A DNA stretch of 64,000 nucleotides. Source: Bradyrhizobium diazoefficiens. GTDB lineage: Bacteria > Pseudomonadota > Alphaproteobacteria > Rhizobiales > Xanthobacteraceae. Position 1 is the stretch's first letter; the number at the start of each line of letters is the position of its first letter. The stretch lies in assembly GCF_016616235.1 (NCBI RefSeq), contig NZ_CP067100.1, forward strand, positions 3,283,001 through 3,347,000, written 5' to 3'. The translations under genes were made by a program, and so were the position numbers. Below the pieces are notes generated by a model. The model was not told the DNA's origin. It saw only the letters and a list, made by a program, of their open reading frames with translations, and searched no databases. Shown here piece after piece: positions 41,953 to 49,962 of the stretch.

Positions 41953-43905
41953 GTGTCTGTTCCGGCCCTGACCCCGCCGCTCGCCCAAGCTTTGGCCGAG
42001 CGGAACTATGATTCACTGACCCCCGTCCAGCTCGCCGTGCTCGCCCACGAAGCCAATGGCCGCGACCTTCTGGTCTCGGCCCAGACCGGCTCGGGCAAGA
42101 CCGTCGCCTATGGCTTGGCGATTGCCAAAAATCTTCTCGATGATGCCGAGCGGTTCGAGCAGGCCGGTGCGCCGCTTGCCCTGATCGTGGCGCCGACCCG
42201 CGAGCTTGCGCTCCAGGTCCAGCGCGAGCTGGCCTGGCTGTACGGCCAGGCGGGCGGGCGCGTCGTCTCCTGCGTCGGCGGCATGGATCCGCGCCGCGAG
42301 CAGCGCGAGCTTGCGGCCGGCGCGCATATCGTCGTCGGCACGCCCGGCCGGCTCTGCGATCATTTGCGCCGCGGCCGCCTCGATATCTCCGAACTGACCG
42401 CGGTCGTCCTCGACGAGGCCGACGAGATGCTCAATCTCGGTTTTCGCGAGGACATGGAGTTCATCCTCGAGACCACGCCGGAGACCCGCCGCACCCTGCT
42501 GTTCTCGGCAACGTTCCCGCGCGGCATCGTGGCGCTGGCGCGGCAATATCAGCGCGACGCCTTCCGGATCGAGGTCGCCGGCGACGAGGGCGGTCACGCC
42601 GACATCGAGTACCGCGCCATCCGGATCGCGCCCGCCGACGTCGAGCACGCGGTCGTCAACGTGCTGCGCTTCTTCGAGGCGCCGAGCGCGCTGGTGTTTT
42701 GCAGCACGCGCGATGCGGTCAGGCATTTGCAGGCGGCGCTTTTGGAGCGCGGCTTCTCCGTGGTCGCGCTGTCGGGCGAATTGACGCAGAACGAGCGCAC
42801 GCTGGCGCTGCAGTCGCTGCGCGACGGGCGCGCCCGCGTCTGCGTCGCGACCGACGTTGCCGCCCGCGGCATCGATTTGCCGAGCCTCGACCTCGTCATC
42901 CACGCCGATCTGCCCAATGATGCCGAGGTGATGCAGCATCGCTCCGGCCGCACCGGTCGCGCGGGACGCAAGGGGACCAGCGTCCTCCTGGTGCCGCCGG
43001 CGCGGCGGCGGCGCGCGGAGCTGTTGCTCAATCTCGCAGGCGTCGATGCGGTTTGGGGCACGGCGCCGCAGGCCGACGAGATCCGCAAGCTCGATCACGC
43101 GCGCATGAAGGACGTGCTGTTCACCGAGGAGACCACCGCCGACGATCTGGCGCTGGCGCAGGCGTTGCTCGCCGAGCGCCCGGCTGAGGACATCGCAGCC
43201 GCACTGGCGCGGCTCTATCGCGCGCGGCTGCCGTCGCCCGAAGACATCATCGGTCCCGGCGAGCGCAGCGGCCGGCCGCGCGACGAACGCGGTCGCGACA
43301 ACGTTCGGGCAAAGGGCGGCGATGAACGATCCGAGAGGCCCCGGCCCAAATCGGGCAAATCGCCGTCGAAACGTGGCATGACCGACGGCAGCGTCTGGTT
43401 CCGCGCCAACATTGGACGAAACAAGAATGCCGAAGCGCGCTGGTTATTGCCGATGATCTGCCGCCGCGGCGGCATCGACAAGGGCGACATCGGCGCCATC
43501 AAGATCATGGATACCACGACCGAGTTCGAGATTTCCGAGCGCGTCGCGGACTCCTTCTCCGTCAAGATCAAGCGTCCGGACAAGGAAGACAGCATCCGCA
43601 TCGAGCCGATGGCGGATGCGCCGCTGCGGCAGGCGTCTTCGGAGGAGCGGTCACACGCGCCGCGGCGCGAAAGGGACGACCGCGATCACCGTGAACGCCG
43701 GGGCGATCACCCACGCGATGCCCGTGAATTCAAGCAGCGCGGCAAGGCGCTCGGCGAGCGCGGGCCGAGATTCGACGATGCGCCTGCGTTCGCAAAGAAA
43801 AAGAAGCACAAGAACAAGCCGGGCCACGCAGAGCCTGCGGTCACGCCGTGGCCCGTGAAAGGCGCCGCCGGGAAAAAGAAGACGAAGAAGAAGCACCGGG
43901 GCTGA
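41953..43905 (+). CDS. DEAD-box ATP-dependent RNA helicase with DbpA-like C-terminus
   Basis: 650 residues from GTG 41953. Motifs: Q-motif SLTPVQ, I AQTGSGKT, Ia PTRELA, II DEAD, III SAT, V DVAARGIDLP, VI HRSGRTGRAGRKG. A C-terminal RRM-like domain of DbpA type (GSVWFRANIGRNKNAEARWL, IKIMDTTTEFEISERVA) at ~470-550 binds RNA. A long Lys/Arg-rich tail ends in KKKTKKKHRG. DbpA acts in large-subunit ribosome assembly; here the tail suggests broader RNA binding. Confidence 0.92.
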   Translation: MSVPALTPPLAQALAERNYDSLTPVQLAVLAHEANGRDLLVSAQTGSGKTVAYGLAIAKNLLDDAERFEQAGAPLALIVAPTRELALQVQRELAWLYGQAGGRVVSCVGGMDPRREQRELAAGAHIVVGTPGRLCDHLRRGRLDISELTAVVLDEADEMLNLGFREDMEFILETTPETRRTLLFSATFPRGIVALARQYQRDAFRIEVAGDEGGHADIEYRAIRIAPADVEHAVVNVLRFFEAPSALVFCSTRDAVRHLQAALLERGFSVVALSGELTQNERTLALQSLRDGRARVCVATDVAARGIDLPSLDLVIHADLPNDAEVMQHRSGRTGRAGRKGTSVLLVPPARRRRAELLLNLAGVDAVWGTAPQADEIRKLDHARMKDVLFTEETTADDLALAQALLAERPAEDIAAALARLYRARLPSPEDIIGPGERSGRPRDERGRDNVRAKGGDERSERPRPKSGKSPSKRGMTDGSVWFRANIGRNKNAEARWLLPMICRRGGIDKGDIGAIKIMDTTTEFEISERVADSFSVKIKRPDKEDSIRIEPMADAPLRQASSEERSHAPRRERDDRDHRERRGDHPRDAREFKQRGKALGERGPRFDDAPAFAKKKKHKNKPGHAEPAVTPWPVKGAAGKKKTKKKHRG

Positions 43906-43930
43906 ACGGCTTCGGTCAGCGCGAACGGAC

Positions 43931-43964
43931 ATGATGCCGCCGGATCGCGCCGACGGCATCATTT
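43931..43964 (+). terminator. hairpin terminator after the helicase gene
   Basis: Nine-bp stem ATGATGCCG / CGGCATCAT (43931-43939 and 43954-43962) followed by TTTGAAAA, 25 bp after the helicase stop codon. Confidence 0.6.
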
Positions 43965-43981
43965 GAAAAGTCGGCGAGAGC

Positions 43982-44269
43982 TCAGCGGCCGCCGCCGCCT
44001 CCGCCACCGCCGCCAGCGCCGCCGGCATCACGCAGCGACGTGTTGTAGCGCGGATCGGTCTGCCGCATGTAAGTGGGCGAGATGTCGCTGGTGATGCGAA
44101 GCACGCGACGTCCGCCCTGCGGCGGCGCTTCGATCAAGCCCATGCAGCCTTCGAAGAAGGCGGTGTCACAGCCGTAGGTCCGGTACTGCGCTGCGCTGGC
44201 ACTCGTCGCGCTGAATGCGGCTGTCGCAGCGAATGCTATCAAAGCAACTTTCGACAATGTGAGTTTCAT
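43982..44269 (-). CDS. small secreted protein with poly-Gly tail
   Basis: 95 residues from ATG 44269, preceded by GGGAGAAT. Signal peptide (TLSKVALIAFAATAAFSATS, cleavage at SASA-AQ). Two Cys residues (YGCDTAFFEGC) near the mature start may pair. The protein ends in GGAGGGGGGGGGR, a run of ten glycines in the last 13 residues. No known domain. Poly-Gly tails occur on small rhizobial envelope proteins. Confidence 0.7.
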   Translation of the reverse strand: MKLTLSKVALIAFAATAAFSATSASAAQYRTYGCDTAFFEGCMGLIEAPPQGGRRVLRITSDISPTYMRQTDPRYNTSLRDAGGAGGGGGGGGGR

Positions 44270-44614
44270 GGAAATTCTCCCAGTCTCGGTTCGGCGAGAC
44301 CAGAACGGTCCGCACAGCCTTTCGACGGGAGTTGATCGAAGCTGGTTCGGGCCAGACCCTTCACGCCCGCGTGAGCCGGGCCGCCGGGGGCGTTGCGTCG
44401 TAGAGAGGTCGCGCAGCATGCAGGTCGCAGCTTCGCCATAGGATGCGAGCCTGGCGCGCCAGTGCGGCTTGCTCATGTCGATCCGTCTCACGCCGTCCAG
44501 TTTATTCCGCCGCACGGCTGCGCGCAGCGAGAAATATCTTGAGCGCGATCTCAGGAATACCACGCCACGCGCGGCGTCCTACCCATGCAAGCCAATTGCA
44601 TGACAGGAGAACCC
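44270..44614. other. 345-bp gap upstream of the 44615 gene
   Basis: No gene supported: the ORFs here are shadows with poor codon use. It should carry promoters for the divergent 43982-44269 and 44615-45001 genes. Confidence 0.5.
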
Positions 44615-45001
44615 ATGACGTCCTCGATCCGCCTTGCGCTCACACTCGCCGCCGCGCTCGCCATCGTTCCCGCCGCCTTCGCCGCGTCGCCGACCAAGAC
44701 CGGCAAGACTGATAAGGGCAACGTGCTCACCGACGCTAAGGGCATGACGCTTTACACCTTCGACAAGGACATGGACGGCAAGTCGGCCTGCAACGGTCCA
44801 TGCGCGACGAACTGGCCGGTGCTGAAGGCGGAGCCGAGCGACGCCGCGGCGGATGGCTACACCATCATTACGCGCGACGACGGCTCCAGGCAGTGGGCCT
44901 ACAAAGGCAAGCCGCTCTACACCTTCGCCAAGGACGCCAAGCCTGGCGACATCACCGGCGACGGTTTTCTCAACGGCGCCTGGCATCTGGCGATGCCGTA
45001 A
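44615..45001 (+). CDS. secreted-repeat protein of the COG4315/Lipoprotein_15 type
   Basis: 128 residues from ATG 44615, preceded by CAGGAGAACCC. A signal peptide (IRLALTLAAALAIVPAAFAA) leads to two copies of the secreted repeat: LTDAKGMTLYTFDKDMDGKS ACN and the later RQWAYKGKPLYTFAKDAKPG. The repeat has the typical L-YTF and CNGPCATNWP pattern with a Cys pair. These periplasmic proteins are widespread and of unknown role; relatives are proposed to be envelope stress or heme-linked. Not a lipoprotein here, because no lipobox Cys is present. Confidence 0.88.
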   Translation: MTSSIRLALTLAAALAIVPAAFAASPTKTGKTDKGNVLTDAKGMTLYTFDKDMDGKSACNGPCATNWPVLKAEPSDAAADGYTIITRDDGSRQWAYKGKPLYTFAKDAKPGDITGDGFLNGAWHLAMP

Positions 45002-45014
45002 TGCGTGAAGCTGC

Positions 45015-45569
45015 CTACCGCAGTCCCTCATACACCATCAGCCCGCGGGCGATCTGCAATTTGCGGATCGCGCGCGGCAACAGCTTCTCCGGCTGGTGCA
45101 GATAGCGCCAGGAGGTGAGGGTGAAGGGGCCGAGCGCGCCGCATTCGTCGTCGAACGGCGCGAGCACGCCCGTGACGCTGACGGGCGTGTGCGGGCGGGC
45201 GTTGAACGGGAGCAGCAGCAGCTCGAGATGCGCCTTGCTGCCGTCCTCGCGCGCGGCGGTGACGCCGGCGATCGCGCCCAGCGTCTCGTCGGCGACGACG
45301 GTCGTGATCTCCTCGATCTCGCCGCGACTCGCCTCGCCGAACAGCGCCGCAAAGCTTGCGTCCTTGAGGTCCGTTCCCGCCAGCGCGCAGACACGTGTGC
45401 CGGCGACCCGGAACGGGAAGCCGAGCTTGGGCTCGCAGGATAGGACAAAAATGTCGCCGAGCAGGCCGCGGACGGCGGCCGGATCGATGTCGGCCCGGTC
45501 AGGGGCCCGCGCAGTGCCGCGCTTCTCGTCCCAATACGCGAAGAAGTCCCGGCTCGACCTTTGTTTCAT
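45015..45569 (-). CDS. PAS_5-type PAS domain protein
   Basis: 184 residues from ATG 45569. Opens MKQRSSRDFFAYWDEKRGTA and has ILGDIFVLSC-like and ALAGTDLKDASFAALFG segments, the layout of the PAS_5 family of alphaproteobacteria. No output domain is attached. Such stand-alone PAS proteins probably bind a small molecule or partner. Preceded by an 8-bp inverted repeat 31 bp upstream of the start. Convergent with the 44615 gene. Confidence 0.82.
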   Translation of the reverse strand: MKQRSSRDFFAYWDEKRGTARAPDRADIDPAAVRGLLGDIFVLSCEPKLGFPFRVAGTRVCALAGTDLKDASFAALFGEASRGEIEEITTVVADETLGAIAGVTAAREDGSKAHLELLLLPFNARPHTPVSVTGVLAPFDDECGALGPFTLTSWRYLHQPEKLLPRAIRKLQIARGLMVYEGLR

Positions 45570-45599
45570 GACTGAACGCTCGCCCCGGGGTGCGACCTC

Positions 45600-45619
45600 G
45601 CGGGACAAACCTGTCCCGC
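45600..45619. promoter_or_regulatory. perfect inverted repeat upstream of the PAS_5 gene
   Basis: GCGGGACA-AACC-TGTCCCGC, 8-bp arms with a 4-nt centre, lies 31 bp upstream of the PAS_5 start. It could be an operator (GGGACA/TGTCCC symmetry) or a leader hairpin. Confidence 0.45.
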
Positions 45620-45719
45620 TTCAGTGCACCCGCGATCCCTTTGTTGTTGTGCAGGAGGGGCTTTGCAGCGTCTATGCCGTGGAGGCGTTTTCGCGTCCGT
45701 TAACGCCGCCTTTGCGCTG

Positions 45720-45735
45720 TTAACGTTAAATTAAC
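45720..45735. promoter_or_regulatory. candidate CtrA box TTAA-N7-TTAAC
   Basis: TTAA-CGTTAAA-TTAAC matches the full CtrA consensus, including the trailing C. It lies in the 452-bp gap between the PAS_5 and rhomboid genes, about 300 bp before the rhomboid start and 115 bp before the G-quadruplex at 45849. Confidence 0.5.
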
Positions 45736-45848
45736 TACGCGCTTTGCGCGCGTCCCGCCGCTGCTATGGTGACCGCTGTCGCAAGCCTCGCCGCTTTCAT
45801 CCAGGTTCTCGGCGAGGCCTGTACACGGGCGTCAAACAGTTTGGCCGC

Positions 45849-45867
45849 GGGCCGGGGAGGGGTGGGG
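45849..45867 (+). other. putative G-quadruplex motif, copy 2
   Basis: GGG-CC-GGGG-A-GGGG-T-GGGG, the same arrangement as at 35868-35886, with an identical 17-base core at 45853-45869. Confidence 0.65.
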
Positions 45868-45909
45868 ATACACCTTCATTCCTCCGGGATCGGAAGGCCA
45901 ACACGGATA

Positions 45910-45944
45910 GGCAGGGCTTTCCCAGGGCCCTGCCTTTTCCTTTT
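45910..45944 (+). terminator. strong intrinsic terminator without an upstream gene
   Basis: GGCAGGGC / GCCCTGCC stem (45910-45917 and 45927-45934), loop TTTCCCAGG, then TTTTCCTTTT. Eight GC-rich pairs plus T-rich tail fit a strong terminator; it lies 78 bp upstream of the rhomboid start. Confidence 0.85.
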
Positions 45945-46021
45945 GTGCACTTGCGCAACGCCGGCAAAGGCGACTATCTGCAAGCGGTACCGCTCCGATC
46001 GCGCCCGAAAGCGAAGCTGCC

Positions 46022-46834
46022 TTGGATTCCCCGCCACATTCTCCGCAAGACTCTCAGCCGGTCGTCGCTGAGGAAGCTCCGCGCGAGCCGATCCTGACGC
46101 TGCCGCTGGCGCTGACCGCCTATATCCTGCTGCTGGCGCTGATCCATCTGCGGGTGCTGCTGCCGCCGGAGCTGGAGAACTGGACCATCGACGTCTTCGG
46201 CTTCATCCCGAAGCGCTACGATTCCTCGCTCCTCAATTTGCAGATCCCGGGCGGGGCCGGGGCCAAGGTCTGCACTTTCGTCACCTATTCGCTGCTGCAC
46301 GCCAATCTGACCCATCTCGGCTTCAACGTGCTGTGGCTGCTGCCGTTCGGCAGCGCGCTGGCGCGGCGCTTTGGCGCTGTCAGGTTCTTCCTGTTTCTGG
46401 CGGTGACGGCAGCGGCCGGCGCGCTCGCCCATCTCGTCACCCATGAGCATGCGGTGGCGCCGATGATCGGCGCCTCGGCCTCGGTGTCGGGGGCGATGGC
46501 GGCCGCGATCCGCTTCGCCTTCGTTCGCGGCAGCTTCCTCTCGTTCAGCCGCTCGGATGCCGATACCGCTGCAAAGGTTCCGGCGCTGCCGCTGTCGCGC
46601 GCACTGCGCGACGGACGGGTGGTCGGTTTCCTCGCGGTGTGGTTCGGCGTCAACATCATCTTCGGCGTCGGCGCGATCGGGATCGATTCCGAGACCACGA
46701 GCGTCGCCTGGCAGGCGCATATCGGCGGCTTCTTCGCCGGCCTGCTCTTGTTCGCGCTGTTCGATCCCGTGCCGCGCGTGCGAAGCGATGATGCTGCGGA
46801 TGCGTCATCACGGGACGTTTCAGACCGCATTTGA
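46022..46834 (+). CDS. rhomboid-family intramembrane serine protease
   Basis: 270 residues. The only plausible start is TTG 46022, since no ATG or GTG opens the frame before the first helix. Six helices; the catalytic Ser lies in GASASVSGAMAA (G-x-S context) and the His in WQAHIGGFFAGLL, giving the Ser-His dyad. HANLTHLGFNVLWLLPFGS is a typical rhomboid helix 2-3 segment. It cleaves transmembrane segments of client proteins; targets unknown. Confidence 0.85.
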   Translation: MDSPPHSPQDSQPVVAEEAPREPILTLPLALTAYILLLALIHLRVLLPPELENWTIDVFGFIPKRYDSSLLNLQIPGGAGAKVCTFVTYSLLHANLTHLGFNVLWLLPFGSALARRFGAVRFFLFLAVTAAAGALAHLVTHEHAVAPMIGASASVSGAMAAAIRFAFVRGSFLSFSRSDADTAAKVPALPLSRALRDGRVVGFLAVWFGVNIIFGVGAIGIDSETTSVAWQAHIGGFFAGLLLFALFDPVPRVRSDDAADASSRDVSDRI

Positions 46835-47022
46835 AGCAGCGCTTGCGGCGCAGCCCGAATTCATCCATCATTTGCGAGAAGAATGTTCCGGAGCCACACG
46901 TCGTTAGCGGCGATGCTTCGCAAAGCGCCCGAGCATGAAACCGGCGCTGAAACTGTTAGTTGAAGACTCGCGAACAAGTCCGGACCGCGCAAAGCGGACG
47001 GCTCCGATTCAGGGAGGCGACA

Positions 47023-47451
47023 ATGACGGTACGTTCCATTCTCAACGCCAAGGGCCACCAGATCATGAGCGTCGAGCCCGACGCCAAGCTGGCTGCCGCG
47101 GTCAAGCTGCTCGGCGAGAAGAAGATCGGCGCGGTGCTCGTGATGAACCAGAGCCGGCTCGAGGGCATCCTGTCCGAGCGTGACATCGTGCGCGTGCTCG
47201 GCGAGCGCGGCGCCAGCGTGCTGGAGGAGCCGGTCTCGGAGGTCATGACCCGCAAGGTCGTGACCTGCAAGGAGACCGACACCGTCGCCGAGCTCATGGA
47301 GATGATGACGACGGGCAAGTTCCGCCATCTGCCCGTGATCGACAACGGCAAGGTGGTCGGCCTGATCTCGATCGGCGACATCGTCAAGCGCCGCGTCCAG
47401 GAATACGAAGCCGAGCAGGAAGCCTTGCGCGACTACATCAAGACGGCCTGA
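47023..47451 (+). CDS. tandem CBS domain protein
   Basis: 142 residues with two CBS motifs (residues ~5-60 and ~72-130). Characteristic blocks are KKIGAVLVMNQSRLEGILSE RDIVR and FRHLPVIDNGKVVGLISIGDIVKRR. CBS pairs bind adenine nucleotides and act as energy or redox sensors. AGGGAGGCGAC precedes ATG 47023. Stand-alone, no attached channel or enzyme. The partner is unknown. Confidence 0.9.
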   Translation: MTVRSILNAKGHQIMSVEPDAKLAAAVKLLGEKKIGAVLVMNQSRLEGILSERDIVRVLGERGASVLEEPVSEVMTRKVVTCKETDTVAELMEMMTTGKFRHLPVIDNGKVVGLISIGDIVKRRVQEYEAEQEALRDYIKTA

Positions 47452-47469
47452 CCCGCCTCCGCGTCCGCC

Positions 47470-48498
47470 TCACTCGTCGGCTTTGGGCGCGTTGCCCGCG
47501 GGGGCCGGCGCGAGCACTTCGATCGCCTCCTGGATCGACTCCAGCGCGCGTTCGGCGGCGCGGGTGCCGTGTGCGATCAGGTCCTCGGCGCGATGGAAGT
47601 CGAACCAACCGAACTGGCCGACCCGGGGTATGATCAGCATATCCGGGGGATCGCCGGCGAGGCGCGCGCGGGTGATGCGGTCCTGCATGATGTTGAAGGC
47701 GTCGACCATCACCGAGGAGATGCCGGGACGTCCACCGCCGCCGAAGAACTCGCGCTTCATGGTCTTCTCGGGCGAGAAGAAACGCGGAAAGCGCCGCTTG
47801 GCGGCCGGCTCCTCGGCGACAGGTGCGATCGTCGCGGGCATCGCGCCGTGCGAATAGATCGTGGTGGAATGGGTGAAGACATCGCTGGAAAGGTTTGCGG
47901 CGATGACGATTTCGGCGCCGAGCGCGCGAGCGGCCGAGACCGGCACCGGATTGACCAGCGCGCCGTCCACCAGCCAGCGGTCGCCGATCAGCACGGGCGA
48001 AAAGATGCCGGGCAGCGCATAGGAGGCGCGCATCGCATCGACCACGCGGCCCCGCGTCAGCCAGATCTCGTGGCCGGTGCGGACCTCGGTCGCGACGGTG
48101 GCGAACTTGATCGGGAGATCCTCGATCAGGGTCTGGCCGATCGCCTCCTCGAGCCGGGTCGCCAACTTCTCGCCGCCGATCAGGCCGGAGCCGTTGAGAC
48201 GAATGTCGAGATAGCCGAGGATGTTGCGCACGCCTTGCAGGCTGCGCCCCCACTCTTCCAGCGTGTCGAGCTGGCCCGCCGCATAGGCGCCCCCGACCAC
48301 GGCACCAATCGAGGTGCCGACCACGACATCAGGCACGATGCCGTTGGCGATCAGGGTCCTCAGGATTCCGATATGGGCAAAGCCGCGCGCTGCGCCGCCG
48401 CCGAGGGCAAGACCGATGATCGGGCGCCGTGTGGTCCCGAGACCGACCTTGTCGCCATTCGAGCCGTTCGCACTGCGGCCCTTCAAGATATCAAGCAC
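47470..48498 (-). CDS. patatin-like phospholipase
   Basis: 342 residues. Oxyanion hole GGGAARG near residue 34, nucleophile elbow VVGTSIGAVVG (G-x-S-x-G) near 61, and the catalytic Asp in LVDGALVNPVP near 190 form the Ser-Asp dyad of patatin lipases. The C-terminal ~100 residues are less conserved and basic. Probably a cytoplasmic or peripheral membrane lipase acting on phospholipids. Related to RssA/NTE-type bacterial proteins. Confidence 0.9.
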   Translation of the reverse strand: MLDILKGRSANGSNGDKVGLGTTRRPIIGLALGGGAARGFAHIGILRTLIANGIVPDVVVGTSIGAVVGGAYAAGQLDTLEEWGRSLQGVRNILGYLDIRLNGSGLIGGEKLATRLEEAIGQTLIEDLPIKFATVATEVRTGHEIWLTRGRVVDAMRASYALPGIFSPVLIGDRWLVDGALVNPVPVSAARALGAEIVIAANLSSDVFTHSTTIYSHGAMPATIAPVAEEPAAKRRFPRFFSPEKTMKREFFGGGGRPGISSVMVDAFNIMQDRITRARLAGDPPDMLIIPRVGQFGWFDFHRAEDLIAHGTRAAERALESIQEAIEVLAPAPAGNAPKADE

Positions 48499-48685
48499 CA
48501 GACTCTCCTACCGGCCAGCCCTCATACCAGACTAGGCACCGCAACTCCGCTCCGCCAGAACGAGGGCCGAGCATGGTTTATACCGTTCGGGAAGCAGGGG
48601 GGCAGGAGTGTGGCGAAGGCCACCTGCCTCTCTTCTAATCACGCAGGCGTCAACAAGGTTCCAAAGTCCGTATTTCCCAGGCTTT

Positions 48686-48709
48686 CCAAGGCTTGAACCA
48701 AGGCTTGAA
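48686..48709. repeat. 12-bp direct tandem repeat
   Basis: CCAAGGCTTGAA occurs twice, head to tail, 31 bp upstream of ATG 48741. Could be a regulator site or slippage product. Confidence 0.6.
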
Positions 48710-48740
48710 TTTGCCGCGTTTTCGGTGAAAAGCAGGTGAC

Positions 48741-49808
48741 ATGACACGCGGGGGTGACGGCATCATCGGATGGCGGCGCAGCGGCAGGCTGCTGCCGGCG
48801 CTGATCGTTGCCGTGTGCCTCGCGATTTCGGGCCAGAACACAGCGCAGGCGCAGCTTTTCTCCGACCGGCCACCCCCGGTGCCCCCGGCATCGGTGCCCG
48901 ACCCCGGCAACGCCATCCAGCTGGCACCCTCCGGACAGGCCGCCGGACCCCCGAGCCTGCCGCCGACCCTGACCCAGCCGGTGACGCCCAGCATGCCGCC
49001 CGCAGTCGCGACCGTGCCGCCGCCCGCGCCGCTCAACGCGGCCGTGCCCGGCCAGGGCGTGCTGTCGCTGACCGCGAAATACGGCAAGGACTCAGCCGCG
49101 ATCACCAGCGGCCTGGTCTGGCGCGTGTTTGCCGATCGTCCTGACGAGAACGGCACCTTCAAGCTGATCAAGGAGGATCGGAACGCGACGCCCAACATCG
49201 TGCTGCCACCCGGCAATTACGTCGTGCACGTCGCCTTCGGTCTCGTCAGCGCGGTGCGCACCGTCAGCCTGAAGACGGAGACCGACCGCGAATCTTTCGT
49301 GCTGCCCGCCGGGGGCCTGCGCATCGAAGGCCGCGTCGGCACCAGCCGCATTCCGCAGAACCAGATCTCGTTCGCGATCTACAAGGGCAGCCAGTTCGAA
49401 TCCGGCGAGCGCGCCTCGCTGGTGCCGAACGTCGCCGCCGGCGACGTCGTGCTGCTGCCGGAGGGCACCTATTACATCATCTCCAACTATGGCGACGCCA
49501 ATTCGGTGGTGCGCTCGGACATCCGCGTCCAGGCCGGCAAGCTCACTGACGTCACCATCACCCACCGCGCCGCCGTCATCACCCTCAAGCTCGTCAGCGA
49601 CCGCGGCGGCGAGGCGCTCGCCAACACCGCCTGGTCGGTGCTGACCCCCGGCGGCGACGTCATCAAGGAATCGATCGGCGCCTTCCCCCGTGTGGTGCTT
49701 TCCGAAGGCGAATACCGCGCCATCGCCAAGAACGAGGGTAAGGTCTATGAGCGCGGCTTCAACGTCGTGAACGGCGTCGACGGCGAAGTGGAAGTGGTGG
49801 CGCGGTAG
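48741..49808 (+). CDS. exported protein with Pro-rich linker and beta-rich repeats
   Basis: 355 residues. Signal peptide (LLPALIVAVCLAISGQNTAQ, cleavage near AQA-QL), a Pro-rich linker at ~45-100, then three to four repeated ~75-residue beta-rich units. Each unit contains an xxGxYYV/I-type strand (NIVLPPGNYVVHVAFG, VLLPEGTYYIISNYG, VVLSEGEYRAIAKNEG), as in Ig- or carboxypeptidase-regulatory-like folds. Periplasmic or surface protein of unknown role; conserved in bradyrhizobia as far as I recall. A dispersed repeat follows immediately after the stop. Confidence 0.78.
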   Translation: MTRGGDGIIGWRRSGRLLPALIVAVCLAISGQNTAQAQLFSDRPPPVPPASVPDPGNAIQLAPSGQAAGPPSLPPTLTQPVTPSMPPAVATVPPPAPLNAAVPGQGVLSLTAKYGKDSAAITSGLVWRVFADRPDENGTFKLIKEDRNATPNIVLPPGNYVVHVAFGLVSAVRTVSLKTETDRESFVLPAGGLRIEGRVGTSRIPQNQISFAIYKGSQFESGERASLVPNVAAGDVVLLPEGTYYIISNYGDANSVVRSDIRVQAGKLTDVTITHRAAVITLKLVSDRGGEALANTAWSVLTPGGDVIKESIGAFPRVVLSEGEYRAIAKNEGKVYERGFNVVNGVDGEVEVVAR

Positions 49809-49809
49809 T

Positions 49810-49950
49810 CTCCTGTCCCGGACGCGGTGCGGCGTGCAACGCCGCTCCGCAGAGCCGGGACCCAGGAAGCCCCACATTTATCTGATGGATGGGCCCCGGC
49901 TCTGCAGCGCACCGCTAAAGGAGCGCTGCGCTGCGTCCGGGACACGAGAG
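49810..49950. repeat. dispersed ~140-bp nested-palindrome element, copy 2
   Basis: Same structure as 13803-13950: outer arms TGTCCCGGACGC and GCGTCCGGGACAC, inner arms GCAGAGCCGGGACCCA and TGGGCCCCGGCTCTGC, central block differing. It fills the gap between the exported protein and the convergent LysR gene. Confidence 0.88.
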
Positions 49951-49962
49951 CAGAGTTCGCCC

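Larger units (their letters stand above)
45820..45945 (+). ncRNA. candidate small RNA with G-quadruplex and terminator
   Basis: This gene-free stretch contains a four-tract G-quadruplex motif (45849-45867) and ends in a strong rho-independent terminator (45910-45944) that no upstream coding gene explains. The simplest reading is a short non-coding transcript. The 5' end is a guess; a CtrA-like box lies at 45720. No known RNA family was recognised, and 6S, SRP and tmRNA features are absent. Confidence 0.4.
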
